A DNA stretch of 64,000 bases from Solimonas sp040066175 (GCF_040066175.1 NZ_JBEAAM010000017.1:24325-88324), one strand, 5' to 3'. Shown: positions 9,947 through 19,374, numbered from the stretch's first letter. Numbers and translations are program-made. The notes: generated by a model not told the origin, from the letters alone.

Positions 9947-11220
9947 GCGCCGGATTGCGCCTGCGCGATCCGGTCGCCGACCAGCGCATGGTCGATACGC
10001 CGTCGCTGCTGGCCTATCTGCCGTGGATCCTGTCGTATCCAATCACTGGCCATGCACTCGCTGCCTTGATTCTGTTCACCGCCCTGCTGTGGATCGGCTT
10101 GCAGAGCGTCGCCGGCATTGCGTTGCTGGCGATCGCCTCGCCCTGGGTGTTCCAGTACGCGCAGGCGGTGATCGAGCGCACCGCCGTCGGTCAGGCGACG
10201 CCGCCGGTCTTCGGCGGCGACATGCTCTATCTCGGCGGCCTGTCGGCGCTGCGCCCGCTGCTCGGCCTGGGGCTGCTCGCGGGTGCCTGGCAATGGACGC
10301 GCAGCGCGCATCCGGGCGCCGAAGCTGCGGTACTGGTCGTCGGCGCGCTGCTGTATCCGGCGCACCTGCTGCTGCTGGCGACCGACGAGCGCCTGTCTCC
10401 GGCGTTCAATCCGCTGGCGCTGCTGCACGTCATCGCCGGCGTCGGGCTGAGTTATCCGGCCGTGTGCCTGCTGCTCGCCGCTGCGGCCTGGGCGGCGTGG
10501 TCGGTGGCCAGCCAGGCCGGGCTCGCGCTCGCGCTGTTCGTGCTGATCTACGCCTGGCTGATGACCTGCCATCTGCTCGGCTTCGTCGTCTTCCATCGTG
10601 CCGAGCAGCTGGGGCTGAGCGCGCCGGATCGCACGACCACGGACGAGAAGCGCGCGCAGGCGGAGTTCCAGGCGCGGCTCGACGGCGTGCTGGCGCGCGT
10701 CGATGCGGCGCTGTCGCGCCGCGACCTGCAGGCCGCGGCCGACACGCTGTATGCGGAGCCGGGCGATGCGCGCCGGCGCCGCGCCTTCCACGTCGAGCTG
10801 TTCGAGCAGCTGGAACGCCGCCGCCAGCCGCCGCTGCTGCATGTGCAGGGTGCGCGCCTGATCGCACTGCTGCTCGCCGAACACCGTGTCGCGCAGGCGC
10901 TGGAGGTTGCCGGCTCGTGCGTGGATGCGCGTGCCGATTTCGCGCCGGAGAGACCCGAGCACGCGATGGCGCTGCTCGAAGAAGCCCTGCGCACGCGCCA
11001 GGACGGGCTGTTCGACCGGCTGCTGGCCGCGGCGATCGCGCAGTGGCCGGATGGACCGCAGGCCGTGACCCTGCGCTTTCTCGCTGCGCGGGCCAGCTGC
11101 GAACTCAAGCACGACGACGCGCATGCGCGTGAACTGCTCAAGCCCCTGCTGAACGAGACCGGCCATCCGCAGCATCGCCAGATCGTCGCGCTGGCACGCG
11201 CGCTGGCGGTGCGCGACTGA
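9943..11220 (+). CDS. multipass membrane protein with helical cytoplasmic tail, unknown
   Basis: A protein of 425 residues that I do not recognise. The first ~210 residues hold about five or six hydrophobic segments (LAALILFTALLWIGLQS, IALLAIASPWVFQYA, AAVLVVGALLYPAHLLLL, ALALFVLIYAWLMTC). The remaining ~210 residues are soluble, helical and Arg/Ala/Leu-rich, with a repeat-like rhythm resembling TPR or HEAT helices (RLDGVLARVDAALSRRDLQAA, FDRLLAAAIAQWPDG). The start overlaps the MOSC stop (ATGA), so the two are translationally coupled. This suggests a shared role, perhaps at the inner membrane, but nothing in the sequence names it. It converges with the lipoprotein hydrolase. Confidence 0.8.
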   Translation: MSAGLRLRDPVADQRMVDTPSLLAYLPWILSYPITGHALAALILFTALLWIGLQSVAGIALLAIASPWVFQYAQAVIERTAVGQATPPVFGGDMLYLGGLSALRPLLGLGLLAGAWQWTRSAHPGAEAAVLVVGALLYPAHLLLLATDERLSPAFNPLALLHVIAGVGLSYPAVCLLLAAAAWAAWSVASQAGLALALFVLIYAWLMTCHLLGFVVFHRAEQLGLSAPDRTTTDEKRAQAEFQARLDGVLARVDAALSRRDLQAAADTLYAEPGDARRRRAFHVELFEQLERRRQPPLLHVQGARLIALLLAEHRVAQALEVAGSCVDARADFAPERPEHAMALLEEALRTRQDGLFDRLLAAAIAQWPDGPQAVTLRFLAARASCELKHDDAHARELLKPLLNETGHPQHRQIVALARALAVRD

Positions 11221-11228
11221 AGCAATGC

Positions 11229-12434
11229 TCAGGGCGCCGGCAGCGGTCCGGTGCCGCGCATCACGGTCGTCTCGCCTTCGATCCGTACCTCGCTGTCCCA
11301 CAGATACGACAGGTGCGGATGCGCACTGCGCAGCACGTCGAGCGCCGTCGCGTCGCCGCGCAGGTGATAGTCCATCCATGCCAGCGAGTAGCGGCCGGCG
11401 ATGTCGTGGCCCCAGGTCGCGGTCGGCAGCAGTGGGTAGTTCACGTGCTGCGCGTGCGACGACGCCTCGGCGACGATGAAGGCGCGATCTTCGGTGAGCT
11501 TGTCGTAGACCGCGCGGACCACGGCCGGGTTGACGAACGGGATCGGAGCGATCGGGCCGTCGTGATCGCCGGTCTGGATCATCACCGGGATCGGATTGGC
11601 ATCGAAGGGCGCGGAGTCCTCGCTGATCGGTGCCGCAGCGACGGCGGCGCGCAGGCGCGGCTCGACCGCCTGCAGCGCCATCGTCGTGATCGCACCCATG
11701 CTGTGACCGATGACGCCGACGCGTGTCGCGTCGAGCACACTGCGCACCGGCGACTGCGCGAACAGCCAGGTCAGCGCGTCCTGCGCCTCCTCGACGTTGT
11801 TGCCCGGATCACCCTGGGCTTCGTCGTCGGAGTGCCCCTGTCCGCTGAAGTCGAAGGCGAACACGAGATAGCCGGCGTCCGCAAAGACCTGGTGCCACCA
11901 GCGGTACATCGCCACGTTGGTGTTGAGACCTTCGAGCGCGAGAATCACCGGGAACGGACCGGCGCCCGGCGGCACCGTCCCCTTGTTCGGCAGCACGATC
12001 TCGCCGTACAGGCGCGTGCCGTAGCGGTCGTGGAACGCCACCGGCACGAGTGCGACCTTGTCGTTGAAGTCTGGATGGCCGTACCAATGATAGGCGTGCT
12101 CGATGCGCGAGCCGTCCTGTTGCTGCGCCAGCGTGGCGCGCACCTGGAACGCGGCCAGTTGCGGGTCGCCGAGGTCGCGCACGGTTACACCGAAGGCGAT
12201 CGGGTCGAACAGCGCGGCCACCACGGCGGTCGGCAGCAGCGCGGCGAGCGCGTCGAGATTGCCGATCAGCGCTTCGACTTCGGCTGGCGCCGGCGGCGGG
12301 TTCTCGCCCGGCTGCGAAGCCGGCCATTGCTCGAGGGTGACAGTGCCGGAGGTGGGGGGAGAATCGCCGCTCCCGCAGCCGGTCAGCAGTGAGGCCAGCA
12401 TCAGCAATGCGGACGGCGCGACACGCCAGTGCAT
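11229..12434 (-). CDS. lipoprotein alpha/beta hydrolase
   Basis: A secreted alpha/beta-hydrolase of 401 residues. The start at 12434 gives a lipoprotein signal (MHWRVAPSALLMLASLLTGC); the residue after the cysteine is Gly, so outer-membrane sorting is expected. The nucleophile elbow is GHSMGA (Ser at residue 245), the acid is probably in TGDHDGP and the histidine in SSHAQH. This layout is like dienelactone-hydrolase or acetylxylan-esterase-like enzymes of the envelope, so an ester or amide substrate is likely, but its identity is unknown. The upstream small gene on the same strand ends 8 bases before it, so the two may be cotranscribed. Confidence 0.88.
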   Translation of the reverse strand: MHWRVAPSALLMLASLLTGCGSGDSPPTSGTVTLEQWPASQPGENPPPAPAEVEALIGNLDALAALLPTAVVAALFDPIAFGVTVRDLGDPQLAAFQVRATLAQQQDGSRIEHAYHWYGHPDFNDKVALVPVAFHDRYGTRLYGEIVLPNKGTVPPGAGPFPVILALEGLNTNVAMYRWWHQVFADAGYLVFAFDFSGQGHSDDEAQGDPGNNVEEAQDALTWLFAQSPVRSVLDATRVGVIGHSMGAITTMALQAVEPRLRAAVAAAPISEDSAPFDANPIPVMIQTGDHDGPIAPIPFVNPAVVRAVYDKLTEDRAFIVAEASSHAQHVNYPLLPTATWGHDIAGRYSLAWMDYHLRGDATALDVLRSAHPHLSYLWDSEVRIEGETTVMRGTGPLPAP

Positions 12435-12441
12435 GGCGAAC

Positions 12442-12687
12442 TCAGGTACCGATCTGCGACGCCAGGCCATTGAGCACTTCCGTATAGGCCTCGATCGCGG
12501 TGCGTGCGAAATCCGGCTTGTTGGAGGCCACGTTCTTCAGCACCTCGACGGTCTTGGCGTCGTAGTGGCGGAACAGTTCTTCGAGGCGCGCCGGTTCCGG
12601 CGACAGCCGGATCAGCGCGGCGACGGCGACGCGGATCGCCGCGCCTTCGCCGACCAGTTCGGCGATGGTTTCGTGCAGGTCGTTCAT
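12442..12687 (-). CDS. small helical protein, unknown
   Basis: A cytoplasmic-looking protein of 81 residues. The start at 12687 (MNDLHETIAELVGEGAA) is preferred over longer Arg-rich extensions of the frame, which look like shadow sequence. It is predicted to be all-helical (AAIRVAVAALIRLSPEPARLE, RTAIEAYTEVLNGLASQI), with no cysteine, no signal and no known motif. It is divergent from ppnN and ends 8 bases before the lipoprotein hydrolase on the same strand. I cannot assign a function. Confidence 0.65.
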   Translation of the reverse strand: MNDLHETIAELVGEGAAIRVAVAALIRLSPEPARLEELFRHYDAKTVEVLKNVASNKPDFARTAIEAYTEVLNGLASQIGT

Positions 12688-12789
12688 GGTGCGGCTCGGC
12701 TGGCGTGGGGTGTCCGAGGCTAGCGGCACGCGCCGCGACGAGGCAAGCGGCGCGACGGCCGCTGCCGAAGGTCCGCCAGCCCCGCGATG

Positions 12790-12795
12790 TAGACT
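12790..12795 (+). promoter_or_regulatory. possible -10 element for ppnN
   Basis: TAGACT at 12790-12795 sits 53 bases before the ppnN start in the 161-base divergent gap. It resembles a sigma-70 -10 box, but no convincing -35 is visible at 16-18 bases upstream. Confidence 0.3.
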
Positions 12796-12848
12796 CGAAA
12801 GCGCGACGCCCGCCGGTCCGCCCCGCGTCGCCGTCACTGCGGAGGCTC

Positions 12849-14219
12849 ATGAACGACAATCTGGTCGATGCCGTCATCTCGCCCAAGGGCAGCCTCTCGG
12901 TGCTGTCGCGCGCCGAGGTCGGCAAGCTGCTCGATGCCAGCCAGGGCGGCCTGCACCGCCTGCTGCGCAGCTGTGCGCTCGCCGTGCTCAACAGCGGAGC
13001 CGCGATGGACGACGGCCGCGAGCTGTTGGAGCGTTATCCGGACTTCGACATCCGCATCGTGCAGGAGGAACGCGGCATCAAGCTCGAACTCAAACGCGCG
13101 CCGGCCGACGCGTTCGTCGATGGCCGCATGATCCAGGGTATGCGCGAACACCTGTTCGCGGTGCTGCGCGACATCCTCTACGTGTCCGAGCAGATCGTCG
13201 GCAATCCGTCCTTCGACCTGTCCACGTCGGAGGGCGTCACCGATGCCGTGTTCCACATCCTGCGCAACGCCGGCGTGCTGCGCACGACGATGCACCCGCA
13301 TCTGGTGGTGTGCTGGGGCGGGCACTCGATCTCGCGCGAGGAGTACGACTACAGCAAGGTCGTCGGTTACCAGCTCGGGCTGCGCGGCATGGACATCGGC
13401 ACCGGCTGCGGGCCGGGGGCGATGAAGGGCCCGATGAAGGGTGCGACCATCGGCCACGCCAAGCAGCGCATCACCGGCGGCCAGTACCTGGGCATCACCG
13501 AGCCCGGCATCATCGCCGCGGAAGCGCCGAACCCGATCGTCAACCAGCTGGTGATCCTGCCGGACATCGAGAAGCGCCTCGAAGCCTTCGTGCGCGTCGC
13601 GCACGGTATCGTCGTGTTGCCCGGCGGCGTCGGCACCGCCGAGGAGATCCTCTACCTGCTCGGCATCCTGTTGCACCCGGACAATGCCGGGATGCCGTTC
13701 CCGCTGATCTTCACTGGACCGGCGTCGGCAAAGGATTACTTCGCGCAGATCGACGACTTCATCGGCGTGACGCTGGGCGCGCCGGCGCGGCGGCTGTACC
13801 GGCTGATCATCGACGATCCGGCGCAAGTCGCGCGCGAGATGCAGACCGGCATCGAGCGCGTGCGCCAGTTCCGCCGCGAACGCGACGATGCCTACTACTT
13901 CAACTGGCTGCTGCACATCGATCGCGAATTCCAGCGGCCGTTCGTGCCCTCGCACGAGAACATGGCCGCGCTCGACCTGCACCGCGACCAGCCGCCGCAC
14001 CGCCTCGCCGCGCAACTGCGCCGCGCGTTCTCCGGCGTCGTGGCCGGCAACGTCAAGGACGAGGGCATCCGCGCGGTCGAGGCGCGTGGGCCGTTCCAGC
14101 TGCACGGGGATGCGGGCATCCTCGAACCCATGGACCGGCTGCTCGCCGCCTTCGTCGCGCAGAACCGCATGAAGCTGCCGGGCAAGACTTACGAGCCGTG
14201 CTACCGGATCGTGCGTTGA
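12849..14219 (+). CDS. ppnN: PpnN-type nucleotide 5'-monophosphate nucleosidase (LOG family)
   Basis: A protein of 456 residues, the length of E. coli PpnN (454). PpnN hydrolyses the N-glycosidic bond of nucleoside monophosphates to free base plus ribose-5-phosphate and in E. coli is activated by (p)ppGpp. The LOG-family phosphate site PGGVGTAEE is at residues 258-266, with GTGCGPGAMKGPMKGA before it. The extra N-terminal (DFDIRIVQEERGIKLELKRAP) and C-terminal domains that distinguish PpnN from short LOG proteins are both present. GGAGG lies 3 bases before the ATG. The next gene starts just after the stop, or overlaps it. Confidence 0.93.
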   Translation: MNDNLVDAVISPKGSLSVLSRAEVGKLLDASQGGLHRLLRSCALAVLNSGAAMDDGRELLERYPDFDIRIVQEERGIKLELKRAPADAFVDGRMIQGMREHLFAVLRDILYVSEQIVGNPSFDLSTSEGVTDAVFHILRNAGVLRTTMHPHLVVCWGGHSISREEYDYSKVVGYQLGLRGMDIGTGCGPGAMKGPMKGATIGHAKQRITGGQYLGITEPGIIAAEAPNPIVNQLVILPDIEKRLEAFVRVAHGIVVLPGGVGTAEEILYLLGILLHPDNAGMPFPLIFTGPASAKDYFAQIDDFIGVTLGAPARRLYRLIIDDPAQVAREMQTGIERVRQFRRERDDAYYFNWLLHIDREFQRPFVPSHENMAALDLHRDQPPHRLAAQLRRAFSGVVAGNVKDEGIRAVEARGPFQLHGDAGILEPMDRLLAAFVAQNRMKLPGKTYEPCYRIVR

Positions 14220-14221
14220 GC

Positions 14222-14920
14222 GTGCCGGCGCAGCCGCGTTCGGGCGGTGTCCGGCGCATCTCGGTGCGCGTGCTGCCGTGGGCGCTGCTGATCCTGGGAA
14301 TCGCAGCGTCGAGCGCGATCGCCTATCGGCAGTACCACGCCGCACGGCAGGCCCGGGCCGCGCTTGCCGTCCTCGAGCCCGGCCCGATCGACGTCGGATT
14401 CGCCCAGTCGATGAGCGCGCATCACCAGCAGGCGATCGCGATGGCGCAGCTGATGCTCGACGGCCGGCCGACACCGCTGGCCGGACTGGCGCGGACGATC
14501 GCCCATGCGCAGCTGACCGAGATCGGCGAGATGCGCGGCTGGCTGCGGCTGTGGCGACAGCCCGCCGCACCGCCGGCGCGCGGAATGGACTGGATGCTGC
14601 TGGGCGCCGCGCCGCCCGATGCCGCATTGCTGCAGTACCTGCTCGACTGCCGCAACGCGCCGGCCGGCATGACCGGCATGGCCAGCGCGGAGGAACTGTC
14701 CCGGCTGCGGGCGCTCGACGGACGCGAGCGGGACGAGCTGTTTCTGCGGTTGATGCTGGCGCATCACCGCGGCGGCCTGCCGATGGCGCAGTTCGCGGCG
14801 GCGAACGCGCGTCTGCCCGCCGTGCGCACGCTGGCCGCGCAGATGGTGATCGACCAGTCCGAGGAGGTGCGGCGCATGCTGCTGACGCTGCAGGCCATGG
14901 GGGTGCGGTCTGCCGACTGA
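14222..14920 (+). CDS. DUF305-family exported protein
   Basis: A protein of 232 residues with one N-terminal membrane segment (VLPWALLILGIAASSAIAY), so it is an anchored or secreted periplasmic protein. Two DUF305 halves are visible, each with a His-His metal-type motif: AHHQQAIAMAQLML near residue 70 and AHHRGGLPMAQFA near residue 185. DUF305 proteins have a ferritin-like helical fold and are often tied to copper or other metal stress; direct function is not settled. The start is GTG 14222; a TTG at 14216 overlaps the ppnN stop and would couple the two genes. It probably belongs to the ppnN operon. Confidence 0.82.
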   Translation: MPAQPRSGGVRRISVRVLPWALLILGIAASSAIAYRQYHAARQARAALAVLEPGPIDVGFAQSMSAHHQQAIAMAQLMLDGRPTPLAGLARTIAHAQLTEIGEMRGWLRLWRQPAAPPARGMDWMLLGAAPPDAALLQYLLDCRNAPAGMTGMASAEELSRLRALDGRERDELFLRLMLAHHRGGLPMAQFAAANARLPAVRTLAAQMVIDQSEEVRRMLLTLQAMGVRSAD

Positions 14921-14967
14921 CCGGCCCCGGGACCCGACCGGCGGTCCCTGCAGCCAATCCGGCGACT

Positions 14968-14985
14968 GCGGCCGGCCGCTACACT
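14968..14985 (+). promoter_or_regulatory. palindrome abutting a possible -10 element
   Basis: A perfect 12 bp palindrome GCGGCCGGCCGC (14968-14979) is followed at once by TACACT (14980-14985), a plausible -10 box 32 bases before the GTG of the next gene. The palindrome could be an operator in the promoter spacer, or part of the end of the previous transcript. Confidence 0.35.
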
Positions 14986-15017
14986 GATCTGCGAGCAAGG
15001 TGCCGAGGAGTCCCGCT

Positions 15018-16424
15018 GTGAGAATCGCTGTCGCGCCGGTCGCGTGCATTGCGGCCATGGTGATGTTGTCGGCTTGCGGCGGTTCGGGCGGCGGCTCGGC
15101 CCCGATCGTCGAAGGCCCCACGCCCAAGGCGGCCTGCGGCCCCGGCTCGCGGCCGGAAACCGGACTGCAGGGGCGCGTGAGTCGCGCCGACCACGACAGC
15201 GGGCGGGCGGCCGAGGGCTACACCTGCAATACCGAGCTGGTCGGCCGCTACACGGTGCCGAACGCCGTCGGCACCGTCGGCGGCTTCAAGGTCGAGCGCT
15301 ACACCGACAAGGCCGGGCACGACTGCGCCTACTACGACACGACGCTGCTGTATCCGACCAACGCGCTCGACGCGCAGTCCGGTGTCAACGTGCTCGACAT
15401 GAGCGATCCGACGCAGCCGGTGCTGGCCACGCGGCTGGTGACGCCGGCGATGCAGTCGCCGCACGAGTCCCTGGTCGTGTCGAGGGAGACCGGCGTGCTC
15501 GCCGCCGTCACCGGCAATCCGGCGTTCTACCCGGGCCTGGTCGATGTCTATGACCTGGAGCCGGACTGCCGCCAGCCGAAGCTGCGCTCGACGCTCGGCC
15601 TGGGCGTCGTCGGCCACGAGAGCGGCATGGCGCCGGACGGCAGGACCTTCTACTCCTCGTCGCCGGGCGGCGGCCCGCTGACCGCGGTGGACATCTCGAC
15701 GCCACTGCTGGCGCTGCCGGTCGGCATCTACGACTACCGCTCGCACGGCCTGTCGATCAGCAACGACGGCACCCGCGCCTACCTCGCCGCCGGCGACGGC
15801 GCCGGCGTGCTGATCCTCGACGTGTCCGAGATCCAGGCACGCAAGTCCAATCCACAGGTGCGCGAAGTGTCGCGGATTTCGTGGGACAACATGACGATTC
15901 CGCAGAACGCGATCCCGTTCACGCGCGACGGCAAGCCCTATCTGCTCGAAATCGACGAGTACTCGTCCAACGGCAACGGCAGTGTCGCCGCGCACGGCTC
16001 CGTGGTCGGCGCCGGCCGCATCATCGACATCAGCGACGAGACGCGGCCGGTGGTCGTCTCCAACCTGCGCCTGGAAGTGCACGAACCGGAGAACCGCGCC
16101 GAGATCGCCGACGATCCGGGCGCACAGCTGCCGGTGCAGGGCTATGCCGGCCACTACTGCAACATCCCGACGCGCGTGGATCCCGACATCGCCGCGTGCA
16201 GCATGATCATCTCCGGCCTGCGCATCTTCGACATCCGCGATCCGAGGAATCCGCGCGAAGTCGCTTACTTCAACGCGCCGGTCAGCCCGCGCGTCACGCC
16301 GGTGTTCGAGGCCAGCAACTGGGCGATGTCCAGCCCGTCCTTCGTGCCGGAACGCAAGGAGATCTGGTACTCCGACGGCTACAGCGGCCTGTATGTCATC
16401 CGTGTGACCAACGGCGCGTGGTGA
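15018..16424 (+). CDS. LVIVD-repeat lipoprotein (beta-propeller-like)
   Basis: A lipoprotein of 468 residues; the GTG start at 15018 has GAGGAG 7 bases upstream. The signal ends in MVMLSAC, with Gly at +2. The body has repeats of the LVIVD type, each pairing a value with a 'D(I/M)S D...PVL' strand: VNVLDMSDPTQPVL, VLILDVSEIQ, RIIDISDETRPVVV, LRIFDIRDPRNPREV, YSGLYVIRV. These repeats are expected to form a propeller-like surface domain. No catalytic motif is visible. Similar lipoproteins are often annotated only as LVIVD-repeat proteins, so the function is unknown. It stands alone, convergent with the oxidoreductase gene. Confidence 0.82.
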   Translation: MRIAVAPVACIAAMVMLSACGGSGGGSAPIVEGPTPKAACGPGSRPETGLQGRVSRADHDSGRAAEGYTCNTELVGRYTVPNAVGTVGGFKVERYTDKAGHDCAYYDTTLLYPTNALDAQSGVNVLDMSDPTQPVLATRLVTPAMQSPHESLVVSRETGVLAAVTGNPAFYPGLVDVYDLEPDCRQPKLRSTLGLGVVGHESGMAPDGRTFYSSSPGGGPLTAVDISTPLLALPVGIYDYRSHGLSISNDGTRAYLAAGDGAGVLILDVSEIQARKSNPQVREVSRISWDNMTIPQNAIPFTRDGKPYLLEIDEYSSNGNGSVAAHGSVVGAGRIIDISDETRPVVVSNLRLEVHEPENRAEIADDPGAQLPVQGYAGHYCNIPTRVDPDIAACSMIISGLRIFDIRDPRNPREVAYFNAPVSPRVTPVFEASNWAMSSPSFVPERKEIWYSDGYSGLYVIRVTNGAW

Positions 16425-16434
16425 GTCCGCCGCG

Positions 16435-17670
16435 TCACGCGACCCGCTCGAACCTCAGCCCGGCGTGGGCGGTCAGCCGCTCGACCAGCGCGCCATCCAT
16501 GCACACCGACGGCGTCCAGAAGCCGCCTTCGGCGCGCGTGCGATCACCGTCCTGCGCCAGGCACAGCGCGGCTTCGCCGAGCATCTTCGACGTCGAGCCG
16601 TAACCCGGATCGCGGTCGCCGGTGACCTGGGTCTGCAACGTCTTGCCGCTGGCGGTGCGGCCGAACAGGCGGATGTCGAAGAAGCCCTTCTCCTGCGCTT
16701 CGGGACTCGGGCCTTCGCCGGGCTTGGGCAGCACGTAGCGTTCGAGCAGCGTGCGCGTCGGGCCGATCGCGGCGAGCGCCATGAATCCGCCCATGCCGGC
16801 CGCCATGCCGGCGGCGATCAGCGCGCCCTTGCCGGAGCCGCCGACCATCGTCGCCTCGTCGTAGAGGAAATCCTTGCCCCAGGCGTGGTTCTGCAGCGCG
16901 TTGCTGCGATGCACGACCTTGGTGTTGATGCCGGCCATCACGAAGGGTGCGAGCCACGACTGCGCATCCTCGTCATAGACCGGGCGGGTGACGTTGGGCT
17001 GGCGCACGCCGCTGCGCGCATCGGCGGGGCAGACCGCGTAGGGGTTCTGCAGCAGCTTGCGCAGCGCCGGGTCGTGGGCGATCTCCTTGACGACGTTGAG
17101 CAGGCTGGCCACCGTGCCGCCGCTGAAGCCGCCGCGGATCTTCCTGACGCGCAGCTTGACCTGCACGCAGGGCTCGCCGAAGTCCTTGAGCGCCTGCTGC
17201 TGCGTGAACCAGACGCCGAGGTCGGACGGAATCGAGTCGAAACCGCAGTTGTGGACGATGCGCGCACCGCTCGCCCGCGCCCGCGCCTCGTGGGCGTCGA
17301 TCATGCGCTGCATCCACTGCGGCTCGCCGGTGAGATCGCAATAGTCGGTGCCCTGCTCGGCGCAGGCAGCGACCAGATCCGAGCCGTACAGCGCATACGG
17401 TCCGACGGTGCTGGCGACGACACGCGTGCGTGCGGCCATCTGGGTCAGCGCTGCTTGGTCGCCGGCATCGGCGACGATCAGCGGCAGCTGGCCGAGATTG
17501 AATTCGCGCGCGACTGCTTCGAGCTTGTCGCGGTTGCGGCCGGCCAGCGCCCACTTCAGCGTCCCGTCGTTGCCATGCCGCTGCGCGAGATAGCGCGTCA
17601 GCAGTTGGCCGACGAAGCTCGCCGCGCCATAGACGACGACATCGAGAGAACGCTCGTTCTTGCGGTTCAT
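16435..17670 (-). CDS. saccharopine dehydrogenase-like NAD(P)-binding oxidoreductase
   Basis: A protein of 411 residues with an N-terminal Rossmann fold: DVVVYGAASFVGQLLTRYLA carries the dinucleotide loop, then WALAGRNRDKLEAV. It belongs to the saccharopine-dehydrogenase-like group that includes the trans-acting enoyl reductases of mycobacterial lipid synthesis; the YCDLTGEPQWMQRMID and HNCGFDSIPSDLGVWF segments are typical. These proteins probably reduce or oxidise lipid-linked substrates, not saccharopine. It is monocistronic, convergent with the LVIVD gene and divergent from the HD-GYP gene. The substrate is unknown. Confidence 0.88.
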   Translation of the reverse strand: MNRKNERSLDVVVYGAASFVGQLLTRYLAQRHGNDGTLKWALAGRNRDKLEAVAREFNLGQLPLIVADAGDQAALTQMAARTRVVASTVGPYALYGSDLVAACAEQGTDYCDLTGEPQWMQRMIDAHEARARASGARIVHNCGFDSIPSDLGVWFTQQQALKDFGEPCVQVKLRVRKIRGGFSGGTVASLLNVVKEIAHDPALRKLLQNPYAVCPADARSGVRQPNVTRPVYDEDAQSWLAPFVMAGINTKVVHRSNALQNHAWGKDFLYDEATMVGGSGKGALIAAGMAAGMGGFMALAAIGPTRTLLERYVLPKPGEGPSPEAQEKGFFDIRLFGRTASGKTLQTQVTGDRDPGYGSTSKMLGEAALCLAQDGDRTRAEGGFWTPSVCMDGALVERLTAHAGLRFERVA

Positions 17671-17828
17671 GGGGAGACCCGGTGTGTGGACCGCGGCATC
17701 TTACCGTTGCGCACGGCCGGAGATGAGACGGTCCCGCGCGCACGCGCTGCCGGCGCCGAGGATTGCATCTGGCGCGCAAGGGTCCACAATGGCGTATCGG
17801 CTCTCCGCCATGCGCCCGGCGCACGCCC

Positions 17829-19370
17829 GTGAACCTCCGCGACGAACTGGCCCTGATCGAAGATGCGTCGGCAGCGCGGCCAACGCTTCCGCCGTGGAAG
17901 ATCCTCATCGCCGACGACGACGAGGACGTACACAAGGTGACGCGGCTGGCGCTGGAGGGCCTGGCCTTCGACGATCGCCCCCTGGCGTTCCTCGACGCCT
18001 ACTCCGGCGCGGAGACGGTGCGGCTGCTGGCGCAGCATCCGGACACCGCGATCGCACTGGTGGACGTGGTCATGGACACTGAGTCCGATGGCCTGGATGC
18101 GATCGAGGCGATCCGCTCGCAGTTGCGCAACCGGTATGTGCGCATCGTGCTGCGCACCGGCCAGCCCGGACAGGCGCCGGAGCGCGACGTCGTTTCGCGC
18201 TACGACATCAACGACTACAAGGAAAAGAGCGAGCTCACGGCGACGCGCCTGTTCACGCTGATCTATACCGGCCTGTCGCAGTACCGCGACCTGATGGCGC
18301 TGGCGTCGGGCCGCGCCGGGCTGCAGACGGTGATCGCCAGCTCGGCCAGCGTGTTCGAGCAGCGCACGCCGGCGGCACTGGCGGCGACGGTCCTGCGCGA
18401 GTTCGCCAGCCTGCTGTCTCTCGACATCGGACCGCAGACGACCGACAGCGGCGGCATCGCGCTCGGCGGCGATCCGGACGACGAGTACGAGATTCTCTGC
18501 GGTGTCGGCCGTTTCGAGAACGCGGCCGGCGGCCGGCTCGAACAGTTCCTGGGGCCGCACCTGCGCGCAGCGCTGCAGCACCTCGGGGCGCCGCCCTCGG
18601 CCTGGCGCATGGAGCACGACTGGTTCTGCGCCGTGCTGCCCGCGCGCGGCGGTGTGCGCTGGCGCTTCCTGCTCGCCGGAGCGGGGCTGGTCGCGCCCTC
18701 GCACCAGCTGCTCGATCTGTTCTGCGCCAACGTGCGCATCGCGCTGGAGAGCGTGCGGCTCAACCAGGAAGTCGATCGCACGCAGAGCGAGCTGGTGTTC
18801 ATGCTCAGCGAGGCGATCGAGAAGCGCTCGCTGGAGTCCGGCAACCACGTGCGCCGCGTCGCGGCCTATGCGCAGCTGCTCGCCCGTCTGGCGGGGCTGC
18901 CGGAAGAGGAAACCGAAATCCTGCGCCTGGCGTCTCCGCTGCACGATGCCGGCAAGATCGCCATTCCGGATGCGATCCTCAACAAGCCCGGCCGGCACAC
19001 GCCCGAGGAAAGCCAGATCATGAAGGGGCATGCGCAGATCGGCGCCGACATGTTCGGCAAGCAGACGCTGCCGGTGCTCAAGGCCGCGGCGATCGTCGCC
19101 GCGCAGCATCACGAGCGCTGGGACGGTCTCGGTTACCCGAACCGCCTGCGCGGCGAGGACATCCACATCTACGGGCGCATCACCGCGTTGGCCGACGTCT
19201 TCGACGCACTGGGCAGCGACCGCTGCTACAAGAGCGCCTGGCCCTTGGAGCAGGTGCTCGACCTGCTGCGCGCCGAGCGCGGCCGGCACTTCGATCCGGG
19301 CCTGGTGGATGCCTTCTTCGACAACCTGCCGGCGTTCCTGGAGATCCGCACGCGCCTGGCCGATCCCTGA
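17829..19370 (+). CDS. response regulator with DUF3369 and HD-GYP domains (c-di-GMP phosphodiesterase)
   Basis: A protein of 513 residues. Residues ~30-150 are a receiver domain (ILIADDDEDVH; phosphoacceptor Asp79 in VDVVMD), residues ~170-310 match DUF3369, and ~320-510 form an HD-GYP domain with HDAGK at 372-376 and HHERWDGLGYP at 427-437. All catalytic signatures are intact, so it should degrade cyclic di-GMP in response to phosphorylation. No histidine kinase is adjacent, so the partner is elsewhere. The GTG at 17829 (VNLRDELALIEDA) is used; a TTG at 17763 would add 22 residues. It converges tightly with the MFS gene (4 bases between stops). Confidence 0.93.
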   Translation: MNLRDELALIEDASAARPTLPPWKILIADDDEDVHKVTRLALEGLAFDDRPLAFLDAYSGAETVRLLAQHPDTAIALVDVVMDTESDGLDAIEAIRSQLRNRYVRIVLRTGQPGQAPERDVVSRYDINDYKEKSELTATRLFTLIYTGLSQYRDLMALASGRAGLQTVIASSASVFEQRTPAALAATVLREFASLLSLDIGPQTTDSGGIALGGDPDDEYEILCGVGRFENAAGGRLEQFLGPHLRAALQHLGAPPSAWRMEHDWFCAVLPARGGVRWRFLLAGAGLVAPSHQLLDLFCANVRIALESVRLNQEVDRTQSELVFMLSEAIEKRSLESGNHVRRVAAYAQLLARLAGLPEEETEILRLASPLHDAGKIAIPDAILNKPGRHTPEESQIMKGHAQIGADMFGKQTLPVLKAAAIVAAQHHERWDGLGYPNRLRGEDIHIYGRITALADVFDALGSDRCYKSAWPLEQVLDLLRAERGRHFDPGLVDAFFDNLPAFLEIRTRLADP

Positions 19371-19374
19371 AGGA

